From positions 1-64,000 of the forward strand of contig JAOTYD010000002.1 of NCBI GenBank assembly GCA_029862005.1: DNA of 64,000 nt, in the 5' to 3' direction. The position numbers and the translations under genes were made by a program. Below the pieces are notes generated by a model that had not been told where the DNA came from, searched no databases, and saw nothing but the letters and a program-made list of their open reading frames with translations. Positions 54,089-62,992 of this stretch are shown piece by piece (the first letter of the stretch is position 1; each line of letters starts with the position of its first letter). Source of the stretch: Gammaproteobacteria bacterium (GTDB taxonomy: Bacteria; Pseudomonadota; Gammaproteobacteria; GCA-001735895).

Positions 54089-55171
54089 TTACCCGGTTTT
54101 GCGAAAACCTACCTTTGAAAGCTGCGCCTGTATTATTTGAATGATTCGACCCTCAACCCAGCTGTGTGCGGCCAGGTTTTCGATGAATCCACAATGACCG
54201 CCATGACGGTAGGTCTCGACCTGCAAATTTTCAACCGGATCAATGCGCTTGAGGTCGTCAACCGGAATGATCGGATCATCCTCTGCCGCGATCAGGTAGG
54301 CCGGCATGGCCATCGCAGAGAGACGATCACCCACGAGGGCATAGGCCGCAAAATAGTCGTCAACATTACTGTAAACTGTATGCCGTGGAATAAAAATCCG
54401 GTTCAGATCGTCCAGTGATTTAGCGGTCACAAGTTCCGCGCCGTAATCGAGATCCGGAAAATGCTGCAGCTTGTACTGCAGCGACCTGTACCAGCGCCTG
54501 AAGAAATAGCGTTCGTAGGCAAAAAAGCCGTTATTGAGGGCATCCATTGCACGCGCCGGATCCGTTGGTGGACAAACTGCAATGCTCGCATCGAGACCAA
54601 TCCCAGAGCCCGAATCGGCTGCAATCCGCAACGCAAAGCTCGCACCCAGTGAGAATCCGGCTAGAAAAACATGATCGTAGGTATGATTGTCAACGAATTC
54701 CAGCAATGCGCTGGCCACTTCCGGTGAACGTGTCGAATTGAACAGTTCGCGGTTCAGATGATGCGAATCTCCATGGTCGCGCAGATTGACACGCAAAACG
54801 TCGAAACCCTGCGCCAGCAGGCTCGCGGCCGTGGTAACCATGTAAGAAGAACGGCTACAGCCTTCCCAGCCATGCAGCAGAATCACCAGCACCGAGCAAC
54901 CGTTAGCAGCACGGTCAAATTCTGCCAGCAAGCGTGTGCCATCATCGGCCTGCAGAATCAGTTTCTCGGACTCCAGGCGTTTCGATAGGTATCGGGCCCG
55001 TAGCTTGCGCGGTCCCTGGCTGTTGAGCACCGTTTGCAGATGTGCATTGCGCAGATGGCGAGGGGCCCTGTACCCGTGTTCGTGTGTCAACTGGACTCCA
55101 GTTTTCCTGTTAGTTTGAGTTAGCGGGATCCACGATATAGGGATTAAGACAAAAACACTTTGCTTCGGCAA
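54089..55171 (-). CDS. YheT-like alpha/beta hydrolase
   Basis: 360 aa as read from ATG 55171; homology begins around residue 33 (GYRAPRHLRNAHLQTVLNS), so a start near there (TTG) is possible. Triad: Ser in FLAGFSLGASFALR, Asp in AAEDDPIIPV, His in YRHGGHCGFIEN; the oxyanion region is VILLHGWEGCSRSSYM. The family includes E. coli YheT, a putative esterase/lipase of unknown substrate. Divergent from the ureohydrolase gene with about 35-50 bp between starts. Confidence 0.82.
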   Translation of the reverse strand: MPKQSVFVLIPISWIPLTQTNRKTGVQLTHEHGYRAPRHLRNAHLQTVLNSQGPRKLRARYLSKRLESEKLILQADDGTRLLAEFDRAANGCSVLVILLHGWEGCSRSSYMVTTAASLLAQGFDVLRVNLRDHGDSHHLNRELFNSTRSPEVASALLEFVDNHTYDHVFLAGFSLGASFALRIAADSGSGIGLDASIAVCPPTDPARAMDALNNGFFAYERYFFRRWYRSLQYKLQHFPDLDYGAELVTAKSLDDLNRIFIPRHTVYSNVDDYFAAYALVGDRLSAMAMPAYLIAAEDDPIIPVDDLKRIDPVENLQVETYRHGGHCGFIENLAAHSWVEGRIIQIIQAQLSKVGFRKTG

Positions 55172-55219
55172 CTTTAAATTTATACTGGGGCCTGCAAAAT
55201 TACCGTGTTACTCGAATCG

Positions 55220-56185
55220 ATGACCAGCAAACCCGAATCATACAAACCCATCTCCGGCAATGACCTGCCACGCTTTGCCGGCATTGCAACCTTCATGCGC
55301 CTGCCCTACGTCGATCCACGTGACGCCGGCGAGGTCGATATCGGACTGATCGGGGTTCCCTGGGATGGTGGTACCACCAACCGCGCCGGGGCAAGACACG
55401 GGCCACGCCAGATTCGCGACCTGTCGACGATGGCACGCAACGTCCACCATGCGACCGGGATCAAGCCCTTTCATCTATGCAACTGCGCCGATCTCGGCGA
55501 CTCACCGGTCAATCCGGTCGATATCGGCGATACACTGGCACGCGTGGAAAAATATTATGCGACCGTGGTCGATCAGGGCATCCTGCCATTGAGCGCCGGC
55601 GGTGATCACCTGATCACGCTGCCGGTGATGCGCGCGCTATGCCGCGAGGAACCCGTCGGCATGGTGCATTTCGACGCGCATACCGATACCTGGGATCGTT
55701 ACTTCGGCGAATCGAAATACACTCACGGTACCCCGTTCCGGCGTGCAATCGAGGAAGGCCTGCTCGATCCCAAACGCACCGTGCAGATCGGAATCCGCGG
55801 CGCACTTTACAGCGATAAGGACAAGCAATGGGGGCTCGACCAGGGTATTCGCGTCATTGAAATCGAGGAATACACCGAGATGGGAATCGCAGCGGTTATC
55901 GCCGAAGCCCGCCGCGTGGTTGGTGATGGCAAGACTTATATCAGTTTTGATGTCGATGCGCTGGACCCGGTGTACGCGCCCGGCACCGGAACCCCCGAGA
56001 TCGGTGGTATCACGACCTATGATGCACAGCAGATGATCCGCGGTTTGCGTGGCCTAAATCTTGTTGGCGGCGACGTGGTCGAAGTTTCTCCCCCCTTTGA
56101 CATGTCGGGCAATACGGCACTGGTCGCGGTAACGATAATGTTCGAAATCCTGTGCCTGCTGGCCGAAAAAGTGAGTCAACGCTAA
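55220..56185 (+). CDS. Agmatinase-family ureohydrolase (possibly guanidinobutyrase)
   Basis: 321 aa from ATG 55220; GTG 55205 is an alternative. Binuclear metal site: GGDHLITLPVM, HFDAHTDTWDRY and SFDVDALDPVYAPGTGTPE, with all His/Asp ligands. Members hydrolyse agmatine, 4-guanidinobutyrate, 3-guanidinopropionate or guanidine to urea plus an amine. The AruI-like decarboxylase and ALDH at 26.8-29.8 kb would yield 4-guanidinobutyrate, so a GbuA role is attractive, but family alone does not decide. A betaine-type transporter and an M20 amidohydrolase lie beside it. Confidence 0.85.
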   Translation: MTSKPESYKPISGNDLPRFAGIATFMRLPYVDPRDAGEVDIGLIGVPWDGGTTNRAGARHGPRQIRDLSTMARNVHHATGIKPFHLCNCADLGDSPVNPVDIGDTLARVEKYYATVVDQGILPLSAGGDHLITLPVMRALCREEPVGMVHFDAHTDTWDRYFGESKYTHGTPFRRAIEEGLLDPKRTVQIGIRGALYSDKDKQWGLDQGIRVIEIEEYTEMGIAAVIAEARRVVGDGKTYISFDVDALDPVYAPGTGTPEIGGITTYDAQQMIRGLRGLNLVGGDVVEVSPPFDMSGNTALVAVTIMFEILCLLAEKVSQR

Positions 56186-56220
56186 ATTCGACCATTGCCA
56201 CAGCAAGAGTATCGGTAACA

Positions 56221-56268
56221 ATGAAAACGGTAGAGCTGACCGGCCACGGCGACCTGGACAAACTGTAA
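56221..56268 (+). pseudogene. N-terminal relic of a zinc-type alcohol dehydrogenase / quinone oxidoreductase
   Basis: Fifteen codons from ATG 56221 read MKTVELTGHGDLDKL and stop at TAA 56266-56268. This is close to the standard opening of MDR-family zinc alcohol dehydrogenases (MKAVxLTGHGGLDKL). Nothing of the remaining 310 or so residues follows. It lies 35 bp after the ureohydrolase, so a downstream gene was probably deleted. A short coincidental match cannot be excluded. Confidence 0.45.
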
Positions 56269-56274
56269 TACTCT

Positions 56275-57525
56275 CTATGCATCCGTTTTATTGGCAAGCG
56301 CCAGCATCGCGTGCAGTAATACATTGCCACCAGCCTCGAGGTCTTCGGGCGCGGCGCTTTCCTGCTCATTGTGGCTAAGTCCGCCGGCACAGGGCACAAA
56401 TATCATCGAGGTCGGCGCCACCAGGCAAACCTGGCAGGCGTCATGACCAGCACCTGACACAATGTGCTGATGGCTGTAACCTAGCCTGACGGCTGCATGC
56501 TCGACCGCGGCGATACAGTCCGAATCAAAATGGACCGGTGGTTTTTCCCAGATTTCGCTGAATTCGCATTCAACGCCGTGCCGTTCGGCAATCGCCGCGA
56601 CGCTGGTAGCGAGTTGGTCAGCCATCTTAGCCAGTACCTCCGTATAAGGATTACGAATATCGATGGTCATGAAGACCTCGCCGGGAATCGTATTGCGGGA
56701 GTTCGGCTGCACCGACATTTCACCGACCGTGCTGACCGCATGCGGCGCAAACTTTAACGCCAGCGTGTGCACCATCGTGACAATTTCAGCAGCCGCCACG
56801 AGCGCATCGCGCCGACCCGTCATCGGCGTAGAACCGGCGTGCGAATCCTGGCCCTTGAGCGTAACGTCGTACCAGTGCTGCCCCTGACCGCCGGTGACGA
56901 TCCCGATCTGGTGGTTGTCCGCCTCGAGTATGGGGCCCTGTTCGATATGGGCCTCGAAAAGGGCACCGATGGGATTTTGACCACAGGGAAGTTCGCCCAG
57001 GTAGCCGATACGCTTCAATTCGTCACCCAGGCTGTTGCCATCACTGTCAGATATCGACCAGGCGTAATCTTTTTCGAATACCCCGGCGTAGACACCGGAA
57101 GCAATCATAGCCGGCGCAAAGCGCGATCCCTCCTCGTTGGTCCACATGACAACCTCGACCGGTGCCTCGGTCGTCACGTCGTTATCATGCAGCGTGCGCA
57201 ATACTTCGAGCGCTGCAAGAACGCCAAAGATACCATCGAATTTACCCCCGTGGGGCTGGGTATCGAGATGGCTGCCGGCGACTATCGGCGGCAGTTCATT
57301 ATTGCGTCCGTCACGCCGTGCAAAAATATTGCCCATGTCGTCGATACTGATGCGGCATCCAATCTCTTCGCACCAGCGAACAAACAAATCACGCCCGTCG
57401 CGGTCTTCGTCGGTTAGCGCAAGACGACAGGAGCCACCCTGCTGGCCCGGCCCGATCTCGCCCATTGCCATGATGCTGTCCCACAGGCGTTGACCATCAA
57501 TACGCAGCTGTTCAGTTTCACTCAT
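56275..57525 (-). CDS. M20-family Zn amidohydrolase (N-carbamoylase / allantoate amidohydrolase type)
   Basis: 416 aa from ATG 57525 (MSETEQLRIDGQRLWDSI); upstream in-frame codons overlap the intergenic region and are not used. Metal ligands: His in VAGSHLDTQPHGGKFDG, Asp shared, Glu-Glu in MWTNEEGSRFAP, His in EAHIEQGPILE, and His near the end (GGLSHNEQE). GAGHDACQV is the dimer-domain signature. Members release ammonia and CO2 from ureido acids or allantoate. Substrate open; its neighbour is a ureohydrolase. Confidence 0.85.
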   Translation of the reverse strand: MSETEQLRIDGQRLWDSIMAMGEIGPGQQGGSCRLALTDEDRDGRDLFVRWCEEIGCRISIDDMGNIFARRDGRNNELPPIVAGSHLDTQPHGGKFDGIFGVLAALEVLRTLHDNDVTTEAPVEVVMWTNEEGSRFAPAMIASGVYAGVFEKDYAWSISDSDGNSLGDELKRIGYLGELPCGQNPIGALFEAHIEQGPILEADNHQIGIVTGGQGQHWYDVTLKGQDSHAGSTPMTGRRDALVAAAEIVTMVHTLALKFAPHAVSTVGEMSVQPNSRNTIPGEVFMTIDIRNPYTEVLAKMADQLATSVAAIAERHGVECEFSEIWEKPPVHFDSDCIAAVEHAAVRLGYSHQHIVSGAGHDACQVCLVAPTSMIFVPCAGGLSHNEQESAAPEDLEAGGNVLLHAMLALANKTDA

Positions 57526-57802
57526 CACCAAACCTCGGCCGATTCTCTTTGGTAAAATCGTATTTATTGTCGCTAGCCTGTCACTAGTCGAATAGCAGGT
57601 CAATACTAGGGATAAAGAGCTAATGTCGGCGTGAAAGCCGCTGACTTTGAGCATTTTTTAATGTTTACTTGCGGAAAACATGAAGTTACTATCGATCCGC
57701 TGATATTTAGTCCGTCTAACAAATCAGGCTTCATTAAGCCGTCGTTAATAAAAACGGATACAAATTTCGGTACTTAATAAATAAACCGAGGAGTTAGTCA
57801 TA
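57526..57802. other. Intergenic region upstream of proX
   Basis: 277 bp between divergent genes, strongly AT-rich near proX (TTAATAAAAACGG, AATAAATAAACC), with GAGGAG at 57789-57794 as a ribosome site. No confident promoter hexamers, riboswitch or relic seen. Osmotic control would be plausible for proX but no operator was recognised. Confidence 0.35.
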
Positions 57803-58762
57803 ATGAAACTGAATAAAGCCCTGACAGGCGCGCTTGTCGCTGCCAGCATGGGAATGTCAAGCATTGCAACTGCTGCCGACGTTGTCATCGGCGTGCCAAA
57901 CTGGCCATCTGTAGCTGCAACCGCGAATGTTCTTAAAGTCGTAATCGAAGAAAACCTTGGCCTCGAGGTCGAGCTGCAAAACGGCACCAACCCGATCGTG
58001 TTCGAGGCGATGGATTCGGGCGCCATGCACGCGCACCCGGAAGTATGGATGCCGAACCAGCAAAACCTGCACAATACCTTCGTCAAAGATAAAGGTACTG
58101 TTGCCTTCAATAAAAACGGTGTTGCTGCATTTCAGGGCATGTGCGTGCCGAAAGGTATTGCCGACAAACACGGTGTCAAGTCTATCGATGATCTGACCAA
58201 CCCCGATGTTGCGGCGCTGTTTGACACCGACGGTGACGGCAGGGGCGAAGTCTGGATCGGTGCGCCGGGTTGGGCTTCGACCAACGTCGAGAAAATCCGC
58301 GCCAAGTCCTATGGCTACGACCAGACTTTCGAGCTGACCGAAAGCGACGAGACGCTGGCCTACGCCAACCTCGACAACGCGATCAAAGCGGGCAAACCGT
58401 GGGTAGGCTTCTGCTACACGCCGCATTACGTCTTCGTCCTGCACGAGATGCAGGTACTCGAAGAACCGGCCTATGATGCGTCCAAGTGGAAAGTCGTGCA
58501 GCCCACCGACGACCCGGCCTGGCTCGATGTTTCGACGGCTGGAACCGCATGGGATACCGCCTATTTGCATCTGCACTACGCCAAGGCAATCGAAAAGGAG
58601 CAACCCGAGGTGGCCAAGCTGTTCAGAAACATGAAGCTTACGACCGACCAGGTATCGGAAATGACCTACGCGCTCGTCATCGACAAGAAAGATCCGGCCG
58701 CGTATGCCAAGGACTGGGTTAAAAATAACGAGGACGCAGTCCTGGGCTGGCTCACCAACTAG
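57803..58762 (+). CDS. proX: Glycine betaine/proline-type ABC transporter substrate-binding protein (ProX-like)
   Basis: 319 aa. Signal peptide residues 1-24 (GALVAASMGMSSIATAADV, cut after ATA). Mature OpuAC-type binding protein (VIGVPNWPSVAATANVLKVV; WVGFCYTPHYVFVLHEMQ), with Trp and Tyr residues that could form an aromatic cage for a quaternary amine. An EF-hand-like DTDGDGRGE loop is present. Followed by a terminator hairpin, then proV and proW. Exact ligand (betaine, choline, other) is undetermined. Confidence 0.88.
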   Translation: MKLNKALTGALVAASMGMSSIATAADVVIGVPNWPSVAATANVLKVVIEENLGLEVELQNGTNPIVFEAMDSGAMHAHPEVWMPNQQNLHNTFVKDKGTVAFNKNGVAAFQGMCVPKGIADKHGVKSIDDLTNPDVAALFDTDGDGRGEVWIGAPGWASTNVEKIRAKSYGYDQTFELTESDETLAYANLDNAIKAGKPWVGFCYTPHYVFVLHEMQVLEEPAYDASKWKVVQPTDDPAWLDVSTAGTAWDTAYLHLHYAKAIEKEQPEVAKLFRNMKLTTDQVSEMTYALVIDKKDPAAYAKDWVKNNEDAVLGWLTN

Positions 58763-58786
58763 GCCAGAAAATCACTCAATAATCGA

Positions 58787-58816
58787 GCCGCCGGCGATGT
58801 ACCGGCGGCCGTTTTT
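58787..58816 (+). terminator. Rho-independent terminator / attenuator inside the pro operon
   Basis: An 8-bp perfect GC stem (GCCGCCGG at 58787-58794, CCGGCGGC at 58802-58809), a 7-base loop, and a T-run (58812-58816). It lies between proX and proV. Partial termination would give more binding protein than ATPase or permease, as in other ABC operons. Confidence 0.7.
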
Positions 58817-58838
58817 ATTTCAGGGGGAGGACCGCCAC

Positions 58839-59873
58839 ATGTCGGAAACGGTTGTCAAGGCAGAGGGTGTTTGGAAAGTCTTCGGGGACCAGGCCGACGC
58901 CGCGATTAAGGCGATTCGCGACGAGGGCATCGGTAAACCCGAAGTGCTCGAGCGTTTCGGTTGCGTCATAGGCGTACAGGACGCCACCTTCGAAGTATCG
59001 CGCGGCGAAATCTTTTGCATCATGGGATTGTCTGGTTCCGGCAAATCCACGCTGGTGCGTCATGTCAACCGCCTGATCGAGCCGACCTCCGGATCGATCG
59101 AGCTGCTAGGGCGGGACGTCTCGAGCCTTAACCAGTCTGCCCTGCGAGAACTGCGCGCCAACCATATCGGTATGGTATTCCAGCACATGGCACTAATGCC
59201 GCACCGCTCGGTACGTGACAATGTCGGCTACCCGCTTGAAATTCGTGGCGTGGCGAAATCCAAGCGCTGGGCGGTGTCCGATCATGCACTCCAGCTGGTC
59301 GATCTCGTTGGCTACGAGGACCGCCTGCCGAAGGAACTTTCGGGCGGCATGCAGCAGCGTGTCGGCATCGCGCGCGCACTGGCCTCCGACCCCGAGGTGT
59401 TGTTGATGGACGAGCCGTTTTCGGCACTCGATCCGCTGATTCGCATGCAGCTGCAGGATCAGTTCAAGGCGCTGGTCGCGGAGTTGCAGAAAACCACGCT
59501 GTTCATCACCCACGATCTCGACGAGGCGATTCGCATCGGCCATCGCATCGCGATCATGAAGGATGGCGTCATCGTACAGATCGGCACGCCGGAAGAAATC
59601 GTCATGAACCCGGCCGACGATTACGTGCGCGAATTCGTGCAGGGCATTTCCAAGCTCAAGCTGGTCAAGGCACACTCGATACTCGAGCCAATGGAGAGCT
59701 ACGATGGCAGTCTTGAGGGCGCACCACGGGCCGACGAAGGCGCCGACCTGGACCAGTTGATCGATCACGCGGTCGGAACCGATCTGCCAATCGTCATCAC
59801 CGCGGACGGCCGGGATGTCGGTATCGTGACCAAGCCGCGGCTGTTGCGCGGTATTCAGGGGGGTAAAGAATAA
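58839..59873 (+). CDS. proV: Glycine betaine/proline-type ABC transporter ATPase (ProV-like)
   Basis: 344 aa from ATG 58839 with GGGGGAGG upstream. Walker A MGLSGSGKSTLVRHVN, signature LSGGMQQRVGIARAL, Walker B LLMDEPFSALDP, H-loop ITHDLDEAIR. The C-terminal about 70 residues resemble a single CBS-like regulatory stretch (LPIVITADGRDVGIVTKP). Four-base overlap pattern with proW (TAATG). Confidence 0.93.
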   Translation: MSETVVKAEGVWKVFGDQADAAIKAIRDEGIGKPEVLERFGCVIGVQDATFEVSRGEIFCIMGLSGSGKSTLVRHVNRLIEPTSGSIELLGRDVSSLNQSALRELRANHIGMVFQHMALMPHRSVRDNVGYPLEIRGVAKSKRWAVSDHALQLVDLVGYEDRLPKELSGGMQQRVGIARALASDPEVLLMDEPFSALDPLIRMQLQDQFKALVAELQKTTLFITHDLDEAIRIGHRIAIMKDGVIVQIGTPEEIVMNPADDYVREFVQGISKLKLVKAHSILEPMESYDGSLEGAPRADEGADLDQLIDHAVGTDLPIVITADGRDVGIVTKPRLLRGIQGGKE

Positions 59874-61462
59874 TGAACGACGAAAGCACCGCATCCGTCA
59901 TCGCCGCCTCGGATATCGAGGTCGACCACGCGAGTCTCGACGCGTCGATCGCGGAATTCGCCGGAAAAAACGGTGACTATTACGCTACGCAGTTCCATCG
60001 CATTCACTCCTCCACCGGCCTGTTACCCAACACCTTCAATATCTTTGCCGCGGTTCTCGGTCCGATCTGGTCTGCATCGCGTGCGGTCTGGGGCATGTTC
60101 TGGGGATTCCTGATCCTCGAAATGATCGCCTGGGTACAAATCGGCCGCGGCTGGTGGGGTGACCCCGGAGCCGAGTTTTTCGATCGTGCGGAGAAGCAGC
60201 GAGAGCGCGCCGCCGGCTTTCTAGAACGCGCCGAGGCAGCGAAACTGGAGGGCGCCGACCCAAGCCGCTTCGAAAAGCTCGCGGAAAACATCGGTAATGC
60301 CGCGGAAAAGAGCGAAACCCTGGGGCAGGCCGCGAGCGCCGAGGCCCTGAGCATTCTCATCGGTGGTATCGTGATGATGCTGATCTTCAAGGGTTTGCAG
60401 GGTTTTTACGCTAACTCGGCCTACGAGAAGCAATTCAGCCGCTGGCGAATCGACCACAAGACAGTCGAAAGTGGCGTCAAACCGAAGAACATTCTGCTTG
60501 GGATCGTGCTGGTGGTTCTGATCGGACCGCTGACGATCTACAAGTTTACCGTCGACAGCCCGCTCGAAGTGCTTAATGAATTTCCGGAAAGACAGGTATC
60601 CAGTATTTTTATCGACTCAGACAGGGCCACGCTGTTCACCGAACTCGCGGGCTGGCTCGAGCAGAAGATCGATAATGCCGCGGTCGCGGGCGCCGGCGCC
60701 TTCGACGGTATCACCGCCAGCGTGCGCTGGGTGCTCGACGCGCTCAGCCTGGCCCTGATCGGCACACCCTGGCCGGTGGTAATGCTGGTCATCTGCGTGG
60801 TTGCGTGGCGCGCTGCCGGGCCGAGGGTCGCGATTTTTACCGCGGCCTCGCTGGCCTATATCGCGTTGCTTGGCTATTGGGCGATCGCAATGGAGACCGT
60901 TGCGCTGGTCGGCGCCGCCGTGTTTATCTGTGTTCTCTTCGGCATTCCGCTCGGTATCTGGTTCGGCAAGTCCCGGCGCGCCTACAATGCCGCCGAGCCG
61001 GTACTCGACCTGATGCAGACGCTGCCGGCCTTTGTTTACCTGATTCCGATCATCGCGTTTTTCGGCACCGGTAATCCGCCGGGTATTCTGGCGACCATCA
61101 TCTTCGGCATGCCGCCGGTGATCCGCCTGACCTCGCTCGGCGTGCGCGGTGTGCCAGATTCGATCAAGGAAGCAGCGGTCGCATTTGGCGCCTCGCGCTT
61201 TCAGTTACTGAAAGACGTGGAGGTGCCGCTCGCCCTGCCATCGATTATGACCGGCGTCAACCAGACCATCCTGATGTGCCTGTCGATGGTGGTTATTATC
61301 TCGTTGATCGGTGGTGGCGGCCTTGGCAAGGTCATCCTCGAGGCGCTGCAGTACGCGGCCAAGGGGCCGGGTTTGCTCGGCGGCTTCGCGATACTATTTG
61401 TCGCCATGGTCATCGACCGTATCGTACAGGGTGCATTCCGCCGTAAGGACCAGGAATTATAG
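59873..61462 (+). CDS. proW: Glycine betaine/proline-type ABC transporter permease (ProW-like) with long N-terminal extension
   Basis: 529 aa; classical ProW is about 350. The permease core is in the second half, with the loop EAAVAFGASRFQLLKDVEVPLALP contacting ProV. The N-terminal 260 residues hold two hydrophobic segments around a charged coiled-coil stretch (about residues 100-150, FDRAEKQRERAAGFLERAEA) of unknown role. Its ATG overlaps the proV stop by one base. Convergent with the GNAT gene. Confidence 0.88.
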   Translation: MNDESTASVIAASDIEVDHASLDASIAEFAGKNGDYYATQFHRIHSSTGLLPNTFNIFAAVLGPIWSASRAVWGMFWGFLILEMIAWVQIGRGWWGDPGAEFFDRAEKQRERAAGFLERAEAAKLEGADPSRFEKLAENIGNAAEKSETLGQAASAEALSILIGGIVMMLIFKGLQGFYANSAYEKQFSRWRIDHKTVESGVKPKNILLGIVLVVLIGPLTIYKFTVDSPLEVLNEFPERQVSSIFIDSDRATLFTELAGWLEQKIDNAAVAGAGAFDGITASVRWVLDALSLALIGTPWPVVMLVICVVAWRAAGPRVAIFTAASLAYIALLGYWAIAMETVALVGAAVFICVLFGIPLGIWFGKSRRAYNAAEPVLDLMQTLPAFVYLIPIIAFFGTGNPPGILATIIFGMPPVIRLTSLGVRGVPDSIKEAAVAFGASRFQLLKDVEVPLALPSIMTGVNQTILMCLSMVVIISLIGGGGLGKVILEALQYAAKGPGLLGGFAILFVAMVIDRIVQGAFRRKDQEL

Positions 61463-61472
61463 CGAGACGGTT

Positions 61473-61922
61473 TCAGTCGAGGACCTTGCTGAAGTAAACC
61501 CGGTCGAAGCCGTCCTCGAGGCGGCGGTCAAACTGTTGGTAACCGAGCCTAGGGTAAAGCTCCAGGTTTTCGGTCATCTTCGCATTGGTGTATAACTCGA
61601 GCCGGCAATAACCTTCGGCCCTCGCCTGTTGTTCCACAAACTCGATCAATCTTGAGCCAATACCGCGTTTCTGAAATTCAGGGCTCACCGCGACATTTTC
61701 CAGGTGCACGTGGTCCCGTTGCGGATAGAAAACGACGAAACCGGCAAGCTGTCCATTTTCCAGTGCGATATACAGTTGCTCTTTTATGATCGCGCTGGCG
61801 AAATCCGCTACCATCGGCGCCGGTTCGCGGCCGATACGATCAACATATATCGCGTATGCGTCGGACGCACAGGTTTCGATTTCGGGTAAATCGGATTTCG
61901 CGGCTTTTCGAATTCCAGTCAA
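61473..61922 (-). CDS. GNAT-family N-acetyltransferase
   Basis: 149 aa. The acetyl-CoA loop is SPEFQKRGIGSRLIEFVE, after the beta strand HLENVAVSPE; LGYQQFDRRLE closes the domain. Target amine unknown. Single gene, convergent with proW at 10 bp. Confidence 0.85.
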   Translation of the reverse strand: MTGIRKAAKSDLPEIETCASDAYAIYVDRIGREPAPMVADFASAIIKEQLYIALENGQLAGFVVFYPQRDHVHLENVAVSPEFQKRGIGSRLIEFVEQQARAEGYCRLELYTNAKMTENLELYPRLGYQQFDRRLEDGFDRVYFSKVLD

Positions 61923-61971
61923 ACGGGCAGCTCCTGACTATCGTGAAATCGGTTTGAACAAATGTATGACG

Positions 61972-62364
61972 CTAGGAGCTCCCGGCCCAATCCTGCCTGA
62001 TGCGCTCGTTTATCTTTTTAAACTGGTCGATCAGCAGATCGCAATCCAGCTGGTTGGAGTCACAGAGCGCATCCATCTTGATGAAGATCTCGCCCTCTTT
62101 TTTGACCACTTCCCTGCGTATCACGCTGGGGTGGGCCGGGTGATCTGCCGGCGTAAACGACCAGAGTATGTACTTGCCGTCACCCTTTTGATTGAATATT
62201 GTCCAGCCCTCATGTTCCTTCATACCGGCACCGGGATCCGCCTTTAACATATTAAAAGCCTCCTCGATGGTCGCGTAGCCTATCGGCGAAGGTTCGGCTA
62301 CCTGCTGCGCACCCAGTGCGGGTATATACAACAGTGCTACCAGGACTAAACTGTAGCGCTTCAT
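61972..62364 (-). CDS. Hypothetical exported protein
   Basis: 130 aa. Signal peptide of about 19 residues (YSLVLVALLYIPALGAQ). The mature part has EEAFNMLKADPGAGMKEHEG and DHPAHPSVIRREVV, and two cysteines (ALCDSNQLDCD) that could form a disulfide. No family recognised. Between the GNAT gene and a cyclic-nucleotide-domain gene. Confidence 0.6.
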   Translation of the reverse strand: MKRYSLVLVALLYIPALGAQQVAEPSPIGYATIEEAFNMLKADPGAGMKEHEGWTIFNQKGDGKYILWSFTPADHPAHPSVIRREVVKKEGEIFIKMDALCDSNQLDCDLLIDQFKKINERIRQDWAGSS

Positions 62365-62400
62365 TATTTTTCCTCGCCGGTTACGGCACTATGACAGTCA

Positions 62401-62904
62401 TCAGGTTCCCGTCTCGGCTATCCAGCCCGTGCCCTTGCCGATGACATCCTCGAGCAGTGCGATTTCACGCGCGAGTTCACGTGCCAGGTTGATCATCAGC
62501 AATCCGAAATCAGCGGGGAAGTTTACATGCAGGTCATAGAATTGTTCACTGCTGATATCCAGAATTAAACTTTCTTCAGTGGCAACATCTATGCCATTGT
62601 GGGGAATCAGCCCGATCATCAAATCAAAACCCACCTGATCGCCTGCGCAGAAATAGCGGGTCAGAACATCACTTTCCTCACTGTGTTTGTAAAATGCGAA
62701 CTTACCCTGTAGCACCACCTGGAATTCTGCGGCAACCTGATTCAGACGGGCAATATACTCGCCCTTGGCATAGCGCTTGACAACACCATTATTTAGCAAA
62801 TCAACGATGAACTCATCGGAAAGCGCACCGAAAGTGGATAGCTCCCGCAGGTAGGGGAGCCCGAGCGTTTCGATCGTTTTACCTGCATCCAGAATATCCA
62901 TCAC
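62401..62904 (-). CDS. Cyclic nucleotide-binding-domain protein without HTH
   Basis: 167 aa, essentially one cNMP-type beta-roll (about 25-130): VKRYAKGEYIARLNQVAAEF, VVLQGKFAFYKH, and the region of the phosphate-binding cassette GDQVGFDLMIGL. The Arg that binds the cyclic phosphate is not evident, and there is no DNA-binding domain, unlike Crp. Divergent from the second Na/Pi cotransporter gene, which it might regulate as a sensor module; this is speculation. Confidence 0.7.
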   Translation of the reverse strand: MMDILDAGKTIETLGLPYLRELSTFGALSDEFIVDLLNNGVVKRYAKGEYIARLNQVAAEFQVVLQGKFAFYKHSEESDVLTRYFCAGDQVGFDLMIGLIPHNGIDVATEESLILDISSEQFYDLHVNFPADFGLLMINLARELAREIALLEDVIGKGTGWIAETGT

Positions 62905-62992
62905 ATCACCTCTGGCTATATTTATGTATCATACGGATTATTTGTCCGTTTCTGTTGATGTTAGACAATAAAAAACGAAGCCAGTTTTACTG

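Noticed and set aside
57526-57654. Upstream extension of the M20 amidohydrolase
   Set aside because: No homology expected before MSETEQLRIDGQ, and the region is intergenic in composition.
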